From SHZI01 sp031395645 (GTDB taxonomy: Bacteria; Pseudomonadota; Gammaproteobacteria; Steroidobacterales; GCA-2729495), in assembly GCA_031395645.1 (NCBI GenBank), contig JANNJM010000014.1, positions 8,868-72,867 of the forward strand: a stretch of DNA of 64,000 nt, read 5' to 3'. Of the stretch, positions 9,201 through 19,210 are shown one piece after another. A program made the position numbers and the translations under genes. Under the pieces are notes generated by a model, which searched no databases, was not told the origin of the DNA, and was given only the letters and a program-made list of their open reading frames with translations. Position 1 is the stretch's first letter. Every line of letters begins with the position of its first letter.

Positions 9201-9436
9201 GTCGTCAGAGCGTACTGACTGAGGAACGCGTCGAGACCACCGCGCCGGCGCCCGGCCCGGACCCGGGTGACCAGGTGGCGAGCCAGCGACCCGGTGCGCG
9301 AGTGTTCGTCTGGTGTCAGGCGTGCGCGTTCGATGAGCGCTTCAAGCACTTCAGCCTCATCCGCCCGATAGGCGGCAGACATCGCGGTCCGGGCCGTCTG
9401 CAGGGGATCTGCCTTGGCGGTGGTGACCATGCTCAT
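6296..9436 (-). CDS. putA: bifunctional proline dehydrogenase / L-glutamate gamma-semialdehyde dehydrogenase
   Basis: A 1046-residue PutA converting proline to glutamate in two channelled steps. The FAD-dependent proline dehydrogenase barrel includes RLVKGAYWDTEIKRAQ near residue 350; the aldehyde dehydrogenase half has the catalytic Glu in AETGGQNAM near 800 and the catalytic Cys in GQRCSALRV near 833; the C-terminus NTTAAGGNASLL is the typical PutA ending. There is no N-terminal ribbon-helix-helix domain, so it is not the trifunctional, self-repressing type; regulation must come from elsewhere, plausibly the divergent Lrp-type gene. ATG 9436 overlaps the arginase stop by four bases (ATGA). 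Confidence 0.97.
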   Translation of the reverse strand: MSMVTTAKADPLQTARTAMSAAYRADEAEVLEALIERARLTPDEHSRTGSLARHLVTRVRAGRRRGGLDAFLSQYALTTDEGVVLMCLAEALLRVPDAETADKLIRDKIEQAHWEKHLGQSSSLFVNASTWALLLTGRVVQLGDDRTDWTTIFGRIIARTGEPVIRQAMIFAMRIMGGQFVLGRTISEALSRGNEWATRGCRFSFDMLGEAALTAADAQRYFLSYESAIAGIGAHEDGGQNVFTRNSISVKLSALHPRLEYSQRGRVLDELVPRLVALGRAARTTGIGLTIDAEEADRLELQLEVLQAAGAHADLAGWNGLGIAVQAYGKRATAVIDWLGALARQQQRRIPVRLVKGAYWDTEIKRAQEQGLAGYPVFTRKAATDTSYLACARALLADPAAFFPMFATHNAHTLAAVHVLAGEATDYEFQRLHGMGEELYDQVIAKDGLAVPCRIYAPVGAHEDLLAYLVRRLLENGANTSFVNRLADDDAPIEDIIGDPVGQIMAAQPKAHPRIPLPADIFPGRRNSRGLLLSDPAEAQPFLTAVQRTLASEVVARPLVGGEAQHGRIEPVVNPADTRSEAGKVVHATAAHVQRAVAGAREAQPAWDALGGSGRAAILERAAELFERDMPLLVGLCVREAGKTVANGVGDVREAIDFLRYYAMIARADFAGPKPLPGPTGERNEIALHGRGVFACISPWNFPVAIFTGQVAAALAAGNAVVAKPAEQTPLTAFTAVRLLHEAGVPGSVLQFLPGAGTAIGGALVNDPGVDGVVFTGSTEVAQLINRNLAARPGPIATLIAETGGQNAMLADSTALPEQLVHDVLSSAFDSAGQRCSALRVLFVQEDVAERVLELLAGAMTELRVGDPLRLDTDIGPVIDEAARALLVAHAERMQREGRLIARTPLPADCSHGTYFPPQAFEIGSIAQLSREVFGPVLHVVRFSASQLSQVCDAINATGYGLTLGVHSRIQATIDLVQAKARVGNLYVNRNQIGAVVGAQPFGGQGLSGTGPKAGGPHYLQRFAVERVTCTNTTAAGGNASLLSME

Positions 9437-10350
9437 GCCCTCCGCATAAGTGTGCTCTTGCCGAACAGCGACGCGATCAGCTCGACCGTGACCTCCGCGG
9501 TGCGATTGCGCACGTCAAGGGCCGGGTTCAGCTCCATGATGTCGAGCGAGCCCAGGCGGCCCGTATCCGCGATCATCTCCATGCACAGCTGCGCCTCGCG
9601 ATACGACGGCCCGCCGGGCACCGTCGTGGCGACTCCCGGCGCGATGTCCGGGTCGAGGAAATCCACGTCGAAGCTCACGTGCAGGTGGGTCTCAGCAGAC
9701 ATGCCCTTGAGGGCCCGGTCGAGTGTCTGGCGCATGCCCACTTCATCGATGAAGCGCATGTCGAATACTTCCAGGCCAGCTGCGTGCACGAGGCGCTTCT
9801 CGCCCTCATCGACGCTGCGGATGCCGATCTGGCGGATCGCGTCGGGAGGGAGTGCCACGTCGTTGCCGCTCAGTGTGGTCAGTTCCCGAGGTCCGCGGCC
9901 GCTCAGGCACGCCACCGGCATGCCGTGCAGATTACCGCTGGGTGTGAGTCCGTTGGTATTGAAATCCGCGTGGGCGTCCAGCCAGAGTACCCGGAGTTGC
10001 TTACCCACAGCACGGCAGTGGTGGGCGACCGCGCTGATCGAGCCGATGGCGAGGCAGTGATCGCCACCGAGCAGGACGGGCAGTCGCTGCGCTTCGAGCT
10101 CGCTCTGCACGGCGTCACGCACCAGCGTGTTCCAGGCGGTGACCTCGGCCAGGTGCCGGTAGCCGTTGACGGGCGGCAGACACGGATTGGCGGGCCCATG
10201 GAGGTTGCCGCGATCCTGCACGTCGATCCCTAAGGACTCGAGTACTGCCTGCAGTTGTGCGACCCGCAGCGCCTCGGGTCCCATGGAGGCACCGCGACTT
10301 CCTGCGCCGATGTCGGTTGGCGCGCCTATTAGTGCGACTGTGGCTTGCAT
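9433..10350 (-). CDS. rocF: arginase
   Basis: A 305-residue ureohydrolase of the arginase type, splitting arginine into ornithine and urea with a dimanganese centre. Metal ligands are visible in LLGGDHCLAIG, WLDAHADFNT and SFDVDFLDP. The pattern NTNGLTPSGNLHGMP is that of true arginases rather than agmatinases. Start ATG 10350 begins MQATVALIGAPTDIG, the normal N-terminus; the open frame extends further upstream inside the cyclodeaminase gene. It lies 16 bases after ocd and overlaps putA. No urease genes are in the window, so the fate of urea is unknown. Confidence 0.95.
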   Translation of the reverse strand: MQATVALIGAPTDIGAGSRGASMGPEALRVAQLQAVLESLGIDVQDRGNLHGPANPCLPPVNGYRHLAEVTAWNTLVRDAVQSELEAQRLPVLLGGDHCLAIGSISAVAHHCRAVGKQLRVLWLDAHADFNTNGLTPSGNLHGMPVACLSGRGPRELTTLSGNDVALPPDAIRQIGIRSVDEGEKRLVHAAGLEVFDMRFIDEVGMRQTLDRALKGMSAETHLHVSFDVDFLDPDIAPGVATTVPGGPSYREAQLCMEMIADTGRLGSLDIMELNPALDVRNRTAEVTVELIASLFGKSTLMRRA

Positions 10351-10366
10351 GGCGGTCTTTCCTTGA

Positions 10367-11431
10367 CTAACTGGCGAGCCGGAGGCGGGCTTTGCCGGCT
10401 CCGAGCGCCCCGCCAAACAGGTCCTTGGGGTCCTCGAGTTCCGGCACGAGATCGATCTCGCGCCGCTGGCCGGACTGCTCGCCCTGCAGTCGGTATAGGA
10501 AGCGCAGCGCCGAGTAGTCCTCCAGTGCGAAGCCAACGGAGTCGAAGATGGTGATGTCGTCACGGCCGGTTCTCCCCGGCGAGAGGCCGCGTACCACATC
10601 GGCGAACTCGATAACCGGAAAGCCGGGCTCCATCTGCTGGATCTCGCCCTCGATGCGCGACTGCGGCTCGTATTCCACGACCACCCGTGCGCCGGGCAGG
10701 CGGAGAATGTCGGCGTGCAACTCCGTCTTGCCGGGGCAGTCGCCGCCGACGGCATTGAGGTGCATGCCAGGTGCGACCATCGGCGGGGTGAGAATCACGG
10801 CATTGCGCTTGTCGGCAGTCACCGTGGTGACGATGTCGGCGCCACGGCAGGCCTCGGCGGTCGACGCGGCGCGCGTGACCTTGAGGTCGGCAAGTTCCGG
10901 CAGGCTGCGAAGATTGCGCTCGAGTTTGGCGATCGCCAGCGGATCCACGTCGAACAGGCGCAGCTCGCGGATGCCGAGCAGCCTGTGAAAGCCGATGGTC
11001 TGGAATTCGGCCTGGGCGCCACAACCGATCAGCGCCATCACCCGGCTGTCGGGGCGTGCGAGGCGTCGCGCGACGAGCGCGGACATCGCGGCCGTGCGCA
11101 ACGCCGTGGTGACAGTCAGTTCCGAGAGCAGCAGGGGATAGCCCGTCTCCACATCGGCGAGCACACCAAAGGCCGTGACGGTGAGCAGCCCGGCCGCGGT
11201 GTTCTGCGGGTGACCATTGACATACTTGAAGGTGTAGAGCCGGCCGTCGCTGGTGGGCATCAGTTCGATCACGCCAACCGGGGAGTGGCTGGCCAGCCGG
11301 GCCGACTTCTCGAATTCTGCCCAGCGCGCGTAGTCGGCTTCGATCTCGCCAGCGAGGCGCTCGATGAAGGTTGCCGGCCCGACCTGGTTGACGAGCCGCT
11401 GGATATCGCTGACGCCGATGTAGCTGACCAT
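10367..11431 (-). CDS. ornithine cyclodeaminase
   Basis: A 354-residue member of the ornithine cyclodeaminase/mu-crystallin family, converting ornithine to proline and ammonia with bound NAD. The dinucleotide motif IGCGAQAEFQ and the catalytic-Asp segment VGGDCPGKTEL are present, and FKYVNGHPQN matches the substrate-binding region of true cyclodeaminases. Start ATG 11431 (MVSYIGVSDIQ) fits the family; an upstream in-frame start at 11491 would add 20 unrelated residues. First gene of the minus-strand run. Its product feeds PutA and its substrate comes from arginase, which supports ornithine rather than another amino acid. Confidence 0.92.
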   Translation of the reverse strand: MVSYIGVSDIQRLVNQVGPATFIERLAGEIEADYARWAEFEKSARLASHSPVGVIELMPTSDGRLYTFKYVNGHPQNTAAGLLTVTAFGVLADVETGYPLLLSELTVTTALRTAAMSALVARRLARPDSRVMALIGCGAQAEFQTIGFHRLLGIRELRLFDVDPLAIAKLERNLRSLPELADLKVTRAASTAEACRGADIVTTVTADKRNAVILTPPMVAPGMHLNAVGGDCPGKTELHADILRLPGARVVVEYEPQSRIEGEIQQMEPGFPVIEFADVVRGLSPGRTGRDDITIFDSVGFALEDYSALRFLYRLQGEQSGQRREIDLVPELEDPKDLFGGALGAGKARLRLAS

Positions 11432-11566
11432 GCACGAACTCCTGTGGACGGGGCTATCATCCTGCTGTTGCGGGATAATCAGAACCCCCAAAAGTGAACA
11501 GAATGCACGCTATGTTAGTCATAAAGACAGCTATAGTTGGTCAATACGCCAAACCGAGGGCAAGCC
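11432..11566. promoter_or_regulatory. divergent promoter region between ocd and the Lrp-type regulator
   Basis: This 135-base spacer separates two divergent genes and is noticeably more AT-rich than its surroundings at 11505-11545. Lrp/AsnC proteins typically bind such AT-rich divergent regions, controlling both themselves and the facing catabolic operon. I cannot define an operator or a -10/-35 pair with confidence. Confidence 0.45.
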
Positions 11567-11989
11567 GTGGATGACCTGGACCGCGAGTTGATCAGCCTGC
11601 TGCGCGCGGACGCGCGTGCGTCGGTGGCGTCGCTCGCCAGTACCCTGAAGGTGGCCCGGGGCACGGTCCAGAACCGCATGGCGAGGCTCGAGCAGGACGG
11701 CACGATTGCCGGTTACACCGTCCGGCTACGACCCCAGGTCGACGAGCACCGCATCCGCGCGCAGATGACGATCGCTGTCGAGGGTAACAGCGCGGACGCG
11801 GTCCTGCGTACCTTGCGCGGAGACCCGGCCGTGGAGACGCTGCACACCACCAACGGCCGCTGGGACATCATTGCGGAGTTGCGCGCCAACAGCCTGGAGG
11901 ATTTCGACAAGGTGCTCCGTCGCATCCGCCTCGTCGCCGGCATTACCAATTCGGAAACCAATCTGCTGCTGTCGACGTATAAGCTCTAG
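11567..11989 (+). CDS. Lrp/AsnC-family transcriptional regulator
   Basis: A 140-residue regulator: N-terminal winged helix-turn-helix (DDLDRELISLLRADARASV, GTVQNRMARLEQDGTI) and a C-terminal RAM ligand-binding domain (residues about 65-138). GTG 11567 is chosen as start because GAGGG at 11556-11560 precedes it by six bases and the family begins with LDxxD at its N-terminus; a TTG at 11537 is possible. It is divergent from ocd, so it is the best candidate local regulator of the arginine/proline catabolic genes, possibly with an amino acid of the pathway as ligand. That link is inference from position. Confidence 0.92.
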   Translation: MDDLDRELISLLRADARASVASLASTLKVARGTVQNRMARLEQDGTIAGYTVRLRPQVDEHRIRAQMTIAVEGNSADAVLRTLRGDPAVETLHTTNGRWDIIAELRANSLEDFDKVLRRIRLVAGITNSETNLLLSTYKL

Positions 11990-12015
11990 CAATCCTTCCG
12001 CGAGAGGCTGCAGCT

Positions 12016-12840
12016 ATGACATCTCCGGTTACCGCCGGCGGCACGCTGGTTCGACGCCACCGCCTGTCCACCCGCCTCTGGCACTGGATCAACGCGGTCA
12101 CGATCTTCATCATGCTGATGAGCGGGCTCATGATCTTCAACGCTCACCCGCACCTGTACTGGGGGAAGTACGGCGCCAATGCGGACCCAGCCTGGCTCAG
12201 CATTGGCTCCGATGGGAACCGGGGCTTCGTCGACCTTGGCTCCGCCCGCATCCCGACCACCGGTGTCCTCGGCCGCTGGACTGACCCGAACGGCCAGGTT
12301 CAGCGCCGCGCTTTTCCTTACTGGGCAACGATTCCGTCCCGCTACAACTTGGCGCTGGCCCGACGGTGGCACCTGGCATTTGCCTGGGTGCTGGTATTGG
12401 GCGGGCTGGGCTACTGGGCGAGGAGTTTTGCCAACGGCCACGTACGGCGTGATCTGGCACCGAGCCGGGGCGAGCTTGCACCGGCGCACATCTGGCACGA
12501 CATCAAGAACCATGCGCGGTTGCGTTTTCCGACCGGCGCGGCCGCGCTCAAATACAACATCCTGCAGAAGTTCGCCTACCTCGGTGTGCTATTTGTGCTA
12601 CTGCCACTGGTCGTGCTGACGGGCATCACGATGTCCCCGGGGATGAATGCGGCCTGGCCGTGGTTGCTGGATCTTTTCGGCGGACGTCAGTCCGCGCGTT
12701 CGATTCATTTCATCGCCATGGCACTGATCACGGCGTTCATCGTCGTGCACCTGCTGATGGTGATTCTTGCAGGCCCGTGGAACGAAGTGCGGTCCATGAT
12801 CACCGGTCGCTACCGGCTGCCAAAGGAGCGGGCATCGTGA
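12016..12840 (+). CDS. b-type cytochrome membrane subunit (cytochrome b561/Ni-hydrogenase-b-like)
   Basis: A 274-residue membrane protein with four main hydrophobic segments and histidines placed to bind two hemes: RLSTRLWHWIN, RRWHLAFAWV, and IHFIAMALITAFIVVHLLM. This is the pattern of the formate dehydrogenase gamma/thiosulfate reductase cytochrome b family that passes electrons between the quinone pool and a periplasmic oxidoreductase. Its TGA overlaps the GTG of the molybdoenzyme gene (GTGA), so the two are very likely one complex. Confidence 0.88.
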   Translation: MTSPVTAGGTLVRRHRLSTRLWHWINAVTIFIMLMSGLMIFNAHPHLYWGKYGANADPAWLSIGSDGNRGFVDLGSARIPTTGVLGRWTDPNGQVQRRAFPYWATIPSRYNLALARRWHLAFAWVLVLGGLGYWARSFANGHVRRDLAPSRGELAPAHIWHDIKNHARLRFPTGAAALKYNILQKFAYLGVLFVLLPLVVLTGITMSPGMNAAWPWLLDLFGGRQSARSIHFIAMALITAFIVVHLLMVILAGPWNEVRSMITGRYRLPKERAS

Positions 12841-13592
12841 TTACGCGACGCAATCTGATCGTTGGTCTGGGCGCGGGCACCGGCAGCCTGCTCCTCAGTG
12901 GGTGCGACCGGCTTGGCCAGTCGCCGCGCTTCCAGTCCCTGCTGGACCTGGGGGAGAAGCTCACCTTTCGCGTGCAGCGGGGGCTAAGCGACCGCACGGC
13001 CCTGGCTGCGGAATTCAGCCCGGCCGACATGTCGCCCGTCTTCCGCTCCAACGGCAACACCATGCCGCGCTCCACCGCTTATCGGCAGCACCTGGCGAGT
13101 AACTTCCGAGACTGGCGCCTCGTACTCGACGGGCTGGTTGGGAACCCCTTGTCCCTGTCGCTTGCGGATCTGCGCCGACTGCCAACCCGCACCCAGATCA
13201 CGCGCCACGACTGCGTCGAGGGCTGGAGCGCGATTGGCAAATGGCACGGCGTGCCCCTCGGCATGCTGCTGCAGCAGGCGCAGTTGAGCAGCCAGGCGCG
13301 CTATCTGGTGTTTCACTGCGCCGACGATTTCAGCGGCACGAACTACTACGAGTCCATCGATCTGGTCGATGCCTTCCACGCCCAGACCATCCTGGCCTGG
13401 GGCCTGAATGACCAGGCCCTGCCGGTTGCTAACGGCGCACCGCTGCGGCTGCGCGTTGAGCGGCAGCTGGGCTACAAGCACGCCAAGTACGTGATGGGGG
13501 TCGAGGCAGTCGACAGCCTGCAGGGCTTTGGGCAGGGCAGGGGCGGGTACTGGGAAGATCAGGTCAACTATGAGTGGTACGCGGGGATCTGA
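12837..13592 (+). CDS. sulfite-oxidase-family molybdopterin oxidoreductase, exported
   Basis: A 251-residue protein of the YedY/sulfite oxidase fold. RHDCVEGWSAIGKWHGVPL holds the cysteine that ligates molybdenum in this family. The N-terminus MITRRNLIVGLGAGTGSLLLSGC has a twin-arginine stretch, a hydrophobic core and a lipobox-like LLSGC, so export by Tat and lipid anchoring are both plausible. GTG 12837 overlaps the cytochrome b stop. The partner is a quinol-linked b cytochrome, as in other periplasmic pairs of this type; substrate (methionine sulfoxide, sulfite or another oxide) cannot be read from the sequence. Confidence 0.9.
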   Translation: MITRRNLIVGLGAGTGSLLLSGCDRLGQSPRFQSLLDLGEKLTFRVQRGLSDRTALAAEFSPADMSPVFRSNGNTMPRSTAYRQHLASNFRDWRLVLDGLVGNPLSLSLADLRRLPTRTQITRHDCVEGWSAIGKWHGVPLGMLLQQAQLSSQARYLVFHCADDFSGTNYYESIDLVDAFHAQTILAWGLNDQALPVANGAPLRLRVERQLGYKHAKYVMGVEAVDSLQGFGQGRGGYWEDQVNYEWYAGI

Positions 13593-13595
13593 GGG

Positions 13596-14594
13596 CTATT
13601 TCTGCGCTGGCAGGGGCGTGTTCTCGCGGGCGTAGACGCTGAAGCTCGAATCGTTCTTGCTGCCCCAGGTGTCCGGTGACGGCGCCTGAAAATACGCGGG
13701 CAGACGCTCCTTGATAATTGCCTTGAGATCCGGCGGCAGTTGATCCGCCGACTGGAGTTTCGTCATGAAGGTGCGGAACACCAGGCTGCCGTCGGCCTGG
13801 CCCTGACGCATCCACGGCAACCAGGGGCCGACGCGGGTCCACGTGCCGGAGAAATCGGCGCTCGTGGTGTCCGGGTTTTCCGCATCAGCGAGGCTGGCAA
13901 CGCGCTGAAAGATTTCCGCAATGCGCAGCACCGTGCCGGCGGACTCCCGCGGCCACTTTTCCGGGGTGAGTTCGCTCGGAAACGCAGTGTGCACCTCGAA
14001 AGTCGAGAACAGTTTGTCGCCGAAAACATTCCAGCCCAGCGGCAAAGGCACCTGCATGAGCTTGCCGTCGAAATCCATCTCGATGGCAGTGCCAAATTTC
14101 GGACTCACGATCAGGTGCGCATTGACCGTCATGTTGTGGATGGATTTAACGTCACACATCTCGCCGGTGTATGGGTTTTTCCACTGGTCGATGAACTTGC
14201 CGGTCTTGAGGTCCGTATAAAACGCGCATTCCCGGTTGAAAACCCGGAATGAGCCGTCCGGTTGCGCTTCGGTGCGCACTACGCCGAAACCCTGTATGCC
14301 AAGCAGCGGCTGCAGCGGACGATCGCGCCGTGTATCGCCGAAGATGGTGCCGCCAAACCAGCCTGGCGTTTCCTTCGTCGGGTCGAGATCCCCCGTTAGC
14401 TTGATAAATGACCGCAGGCTCTGCACCGGATCGGCGAAATCCACCGGCACACGCTTTGCCCCGGCCACCGGCGGCCGGCTGGCAGTGGCGCAGGCACCCA
14501 GCAGCATGCTGCCAGCGGCCATGCCGCCGATGCCAAGAGCTGACTGCAGGGTTGCACGCCGGCTCTGCGGCTGGTTCATCCAGTTACTGTCCAT
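13596..14594 (-). CDS. DUF1838 family exported protein (first copy)
   Basis: A 332-residue protein of the DUF1838 family; it shares with the second copy at 20982-21806 the shape YTDLxTGKxxxxWKNPxTG and a C-terminal PPxLKxxIKERLP-like helix. The N-terminus has QSRRATLQSALGIGG followed by SMLLGACA, a Tat signal ending in a lipobox-like cysteine. GGAGAG five bases upstream supports ATG 14594. Function of the family is not established. It is convergent with the molybdoenzyme, separated by three bases. Confidence 0.85.
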   Translation of the reverse strand: MDSNWMNQPQSRRATLQSALGIGGMAAGSMLLGACATASRPPVAGAKRVPVDFADPVQSLRSFIKLTGDLDPTKETPGWFGGTIFGDTRRDRPLQPLLGIQGFGVVRTEAQPDGSFRVFNRECAFYTDLKTGKFIDQWKNPYTGEMCDVKSIHNMTVNAHLIVSPKFGTAIEMDFDGKLMQVPLPLGWNVFGDKLFSTFEVHTAFPSELTPEKWPRESAGTVLRIAEIFQRVASLADAENPDTTSADFSGTWTRVGPWLPWMRQGQADGSLVFRTFMTKLQSADQLPPDLKAIIKERLPAYFQAPSPDTWGSKNDSSFSVYARENTPLPAQK

Positions 14595-14678
14595 TGTGTC
14601 TCTCCATCAGGGCTACCAATCAGCGGCGTACCACGGTCTTCACGCCACTCTAGTGTAACCGACAGGCAGGTCGGGCTC

Positions 14679-14786
14679 GACTCGAAGAGTGACCCGGCAA
14701 TCGAATCACTAACTACAGAGGAGCGCGAGGATCTTGTCGGGTTTATCCGCGCATTGACTGATCGGCAGTTCGTCAGCGCGCGGTAG
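14679..14786 (+). pseudogene. C-terminal remnant resembling a diheme cytochrome c peroxidase (MauG-like)
   Basis: One frame reads SDPAIESLTTEEREDLV, GFIRALTDRQFVSAR and a stop at 14784-14786. The pattern (DPxI...LTxEExxDLVxFxRALTD) is how diheme cytochrome c peroxidase/MauG-like proteins end. No heme-binding CxxCH or any upstream coding sequence accompanies it, so it is a short relic in the 234-base gap. Short match, from memory. Confidence 0.5.
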
Positions 14787-14828
14787 TCAGCACTGGCGAA
14801 ACGGCTGGTGCGGCGCTATCTTGCAGGC

Positions 14829-15218
14829 ATGGACGGCGGCACCGGCGGCAACCCACAGGTCAACGTGTTTGGCGAGCCGCTCGTGACCTGTGGCACCCGC
14901 CCGATGACCGGGTGGTATCGCAACGGCTGCTGCGAAACGGCTGCGGACGATTTCGGTTCCCACACGGTGTGTGTGGCCGTCACTGCCGAGTTTCTGGCCT
15001 TCTCGAAGGCGCAGGGCAACGATCTCAGCACGCCACAACCGGCGTCCGGCTTTCCCGGCCTGCAGCCCGGTGACCGCTGGTGCCTGTGCGCGGCGCGCTG
15101 GCTCGAAGCGCAGCAGGCCGGCAGTGCACCCCGGGTCTACCTGCGGGCGACCCATCGTCGCGCACTGGAGATCATCGACCTGCATGTTCTCAAGGCCAAC
15201 GCGCTAGACCTTTCCTGA
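14829..15218 (+). CDS. DUF2237 family protein
   Basis: A 129-residue protein matching DUF2237 throughout: NVFGEPLVTCGTRPMTGWYR, NGCCETAADDFGSHTVC, GNDLSTPQPASGFPGL, GDRWCLCAARW and ATHRRALE. The family is conserved, cysteine-containing and uncharacterised, usually about 120-130 residues, so this copy is full length. Start ATG 14829 (MDGGTGGNPQ) is preferred over an upstream in-frame codon at 14808. Its end overlaps the convergent glutathione transferase gene by 15 bases. Confidence 0.88.
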   Translation: MDGGTGGNPQVNVFGEPLVTCGTRPMTGWYRNGCCETAADDFGSHTVCVAVTAEFLAFSKAQGNDLSTPQPASGFPGLQPGDRWCLCAARWLEAQQAGSAPRVYLRATHRRALEIIDLHVLKANALDLS

Positions 15219-15905
15219 CCGGTCGCCCATCACCACCATCTTCCGCGCTTCCTCCACGAACTTGTCGGCGGAGCCGTCTCCCGTAGGCATCGGCCGGCCG
15301 ACCGGCACCTCAATGCCCCGCTGACAGGCCGGCCGCGCGGCCAGTTGTGCAACCCAGCGGCTCAGATGGGGCAGGCCGTCCAGCGACACGCCGGACCAGT
15401 TGTGTGTGCGCACCCAGGACCAGTTCGCAATGTCGGCAATCGAGTATTCGCCTGCCAGGAACTGCCGGTCAGCAAGGTGCGTGTCGAGCACACCGAACAG
15501 GCGGCGGACTTCCGTCTGGTAGCGGTCGATGGCGGGCTGGATCTTTTCCGGAAAGTAGCGGAAGAAGACATTCGCCTGGCCCATCATCGGACCGATGCCG
15601 CCCATCTGGAACATCAGCCACTGAATCACCGTGGAACGGCCGTGCGGGTCGGTAGGCATCAGGCGCCCGGTTTTTTCCGCGAGGTAGATGAGGATAGCGC
15701 CGGATTCGAATACGGGAAAATTGTTCGCGTCCCGGTCGACGATAGCCGGGATCCGGCCGTTCGGATTGATGCGCAGGAACTCCGGGCGCTTCTGCTCGAG
15801 CTTGCCCATGTCAATCGAGTGCACGGTGTAGGGGAGGCCGAGCTCCTCCAGCGCGATGGAAATCTTGTGGCCATTTGGTGTGGCAGCGGTGTAGAGGTCG
15901 ATCAT
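15204..15905 (-). CDS. glutathione S-transferase, YfcG/YghU-like
   Basis: A 233-residue glutathione transferase. The N-terminal thioredoxin-like domain starts MIDLYTAATPNGHKISIALE, with TPNGHK at the position of the Nu-class (YfcG/YghU) active site, and NPNGRIPAIVD, the cis-Pro loop binding glutathione. The C-terminal helical domain has QANVFFRYFPEKI and YSIADIANWSWV. Nu-class enzymes reduce disulfides rather than conjugating electrophiles; that activity is inferred from similarity. ATG 15905 is chosen at the domain start. The 262 bases upstream (15906-16167) show no gene. Confidence 0.9.
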   Translation of the reverse strand: MIDLYTAATPNGHKISIALEELGLPYTVHSIDMGKLEQKRPEFLRINPNGRIPAIVDRDANNFPVFESGAILIYLAEKTGRLMPTDPHGRSTVIQWLMFQMGGIGPMMGQANVFFRYFPEKIQPAIDRYQTEVRRLFGVLDTHLADRQFLAGEYSIADIANWSWVRTHNWSGVSLDGLPHLSRWVAQLAARPACQRGIEVPVGRPMPTGDGSADKFVEEARKMVVMGDRSGKV

Positions 15906-16167
15906 CGGGACTCTGGCTCCTGGTTGGAAAAACGCGGGGATCGCCTCATACAGCGAGGACACAAAGTCGGCGGGGCACGGGTTACCCGATGGCGAGAGGC
16001 ACTGGCACCCGAATGGTGCCACAGGTTTTTTCTGGTTTCAGCCCGTGTGCCTGATCCAGAGGTAACGGCTACGTGCACTAACGTACAGAGATCGTTCCGT
16101 TGTCCGACCAGAATGCGGCCTGCGACTCATCCGACCCTTACCAGGGCCATGTCCAGGAGGACACTCA

Positions 16168-16878
16168 ATGCTTCATGAACGAAAGTTACTGCTACGCACC
16201 GTGCTGGCTACGGCGATCGCTATCCCGCTGGCCCTGCCTGCGACTGCCTTCGCGGCCGCGGACCTCAGCTACACCTACTTCGAGGCCAACTACATCAACC
16301 TCGATATCGATGACTTCAATGACGACGACGGTCTCGCCGAGGACTTCGATGACGGTAATGGCTGGGGCCTGAGGGCCTCCATTGCGTTCACACCCATGTT
16401 CTTCGGCTTCGCCACCTACTCGGAAACCGACTCGGACGTGAGCTTTACCAGCGACGGCACCACGTTCTTTAGTTCGAGCCAGGATGTTGCGCGTCTTGAC
16501 GTCGGCCTGGGACTCAATAAGCAGCTCAATATCGGCCTGCTCAAGGATCCGGATCTCGTGGTACGCGCGGCCTACGTGGACATCGATGTCGGCAACCTGG
16601 ATATCGGCGGCAGCTCCGACCCGGCCATCGACGACCTGAACGACGACGGGTCGGACGGCTGGTACACCGACGCCGCGCTGCGCTCGCAGATCCTGCCCCA
16701 GCTGGAAGTCAGTGCCGGCCTGCGCTACACCGATGTCCAGGAGTCCAACGAGCTCAGTTTCATCGGCAATGCGATGTTCGAGTTCACCCCGAACTGGGGC
16801 GTGAACCTGACTGTCGATGCGGGTGACGACATCCGCACGTATGCACTGGGCGTGCGCTACTCCTTCGCCCGCTTCTGA
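16168..16878 (+). CDS. outer-membrane beta-barrel protein
   Basis: A 236-residue exported protein. Residues 1 to about 30 form a signal peptide ending ATAFA-A. The mature part alternates hydrophobic and polar residues in short strands separated by acidic loops (DIDDFNDDDGL, DDLNDDGSDG), with strand-like LRASIAF, LEVSAGLRYTD and the C-terminal YALGVRYSFARF ending in phenylalanine, the BAM recognition pattern. Probably an eight- to ten-stranded barrel; no ligand or function can be read. The strongly acidic loops may bind cations. An inverted repeat follows the stop. Confidence 0.8.
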   Translation: MLHERKLLLRTVLATAIAIPLALPATAFAAADLSYTYFEANYINLDIDDFNDDDGLAEDFDDGNGWGLRASIAFTPMFFGFATYSETDSDVSFTSDGTTFFSSSQDVARLDVGLGLNKQLNIGLLKDPDLVVRAAYVDIDVGNLDIGGSSDPAIDDLNDDGSDGWYTDAALRSQILPQLEVSAGLRYTDVQESNELSFIGNAMFEFTPNWGVNLTVDAGDDIRTYALGVRYSFARF

Positions 16879-16884
16879 TCGGCC

Positions 16885-16927
16885 GCCGGCGCCGCGACGC
16901 CCGTCTCCGGGTGGTCGCGGCGCCGGC
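16885..16927. terminator. hairpin between convergent barrel and katG genes
   Basis: GCCGGCGCCGCGAC at 16885-16898 and its exact reverse complement at 16914-16927 form a 14-base-pair stem with a 15-base loop, between two convergent genes. The position fits a bidirectional transcription terminator. There is no T-run after either arm, so a Rho-independent role is not certain. Confidence 0.6.
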
Positions 16928-16969
16928 TTCAACCGTTCGCTGAATGATAAGGACCCGGTCCTGCCCGAC

Positions 16970-19210
<2,241 letters not shown>

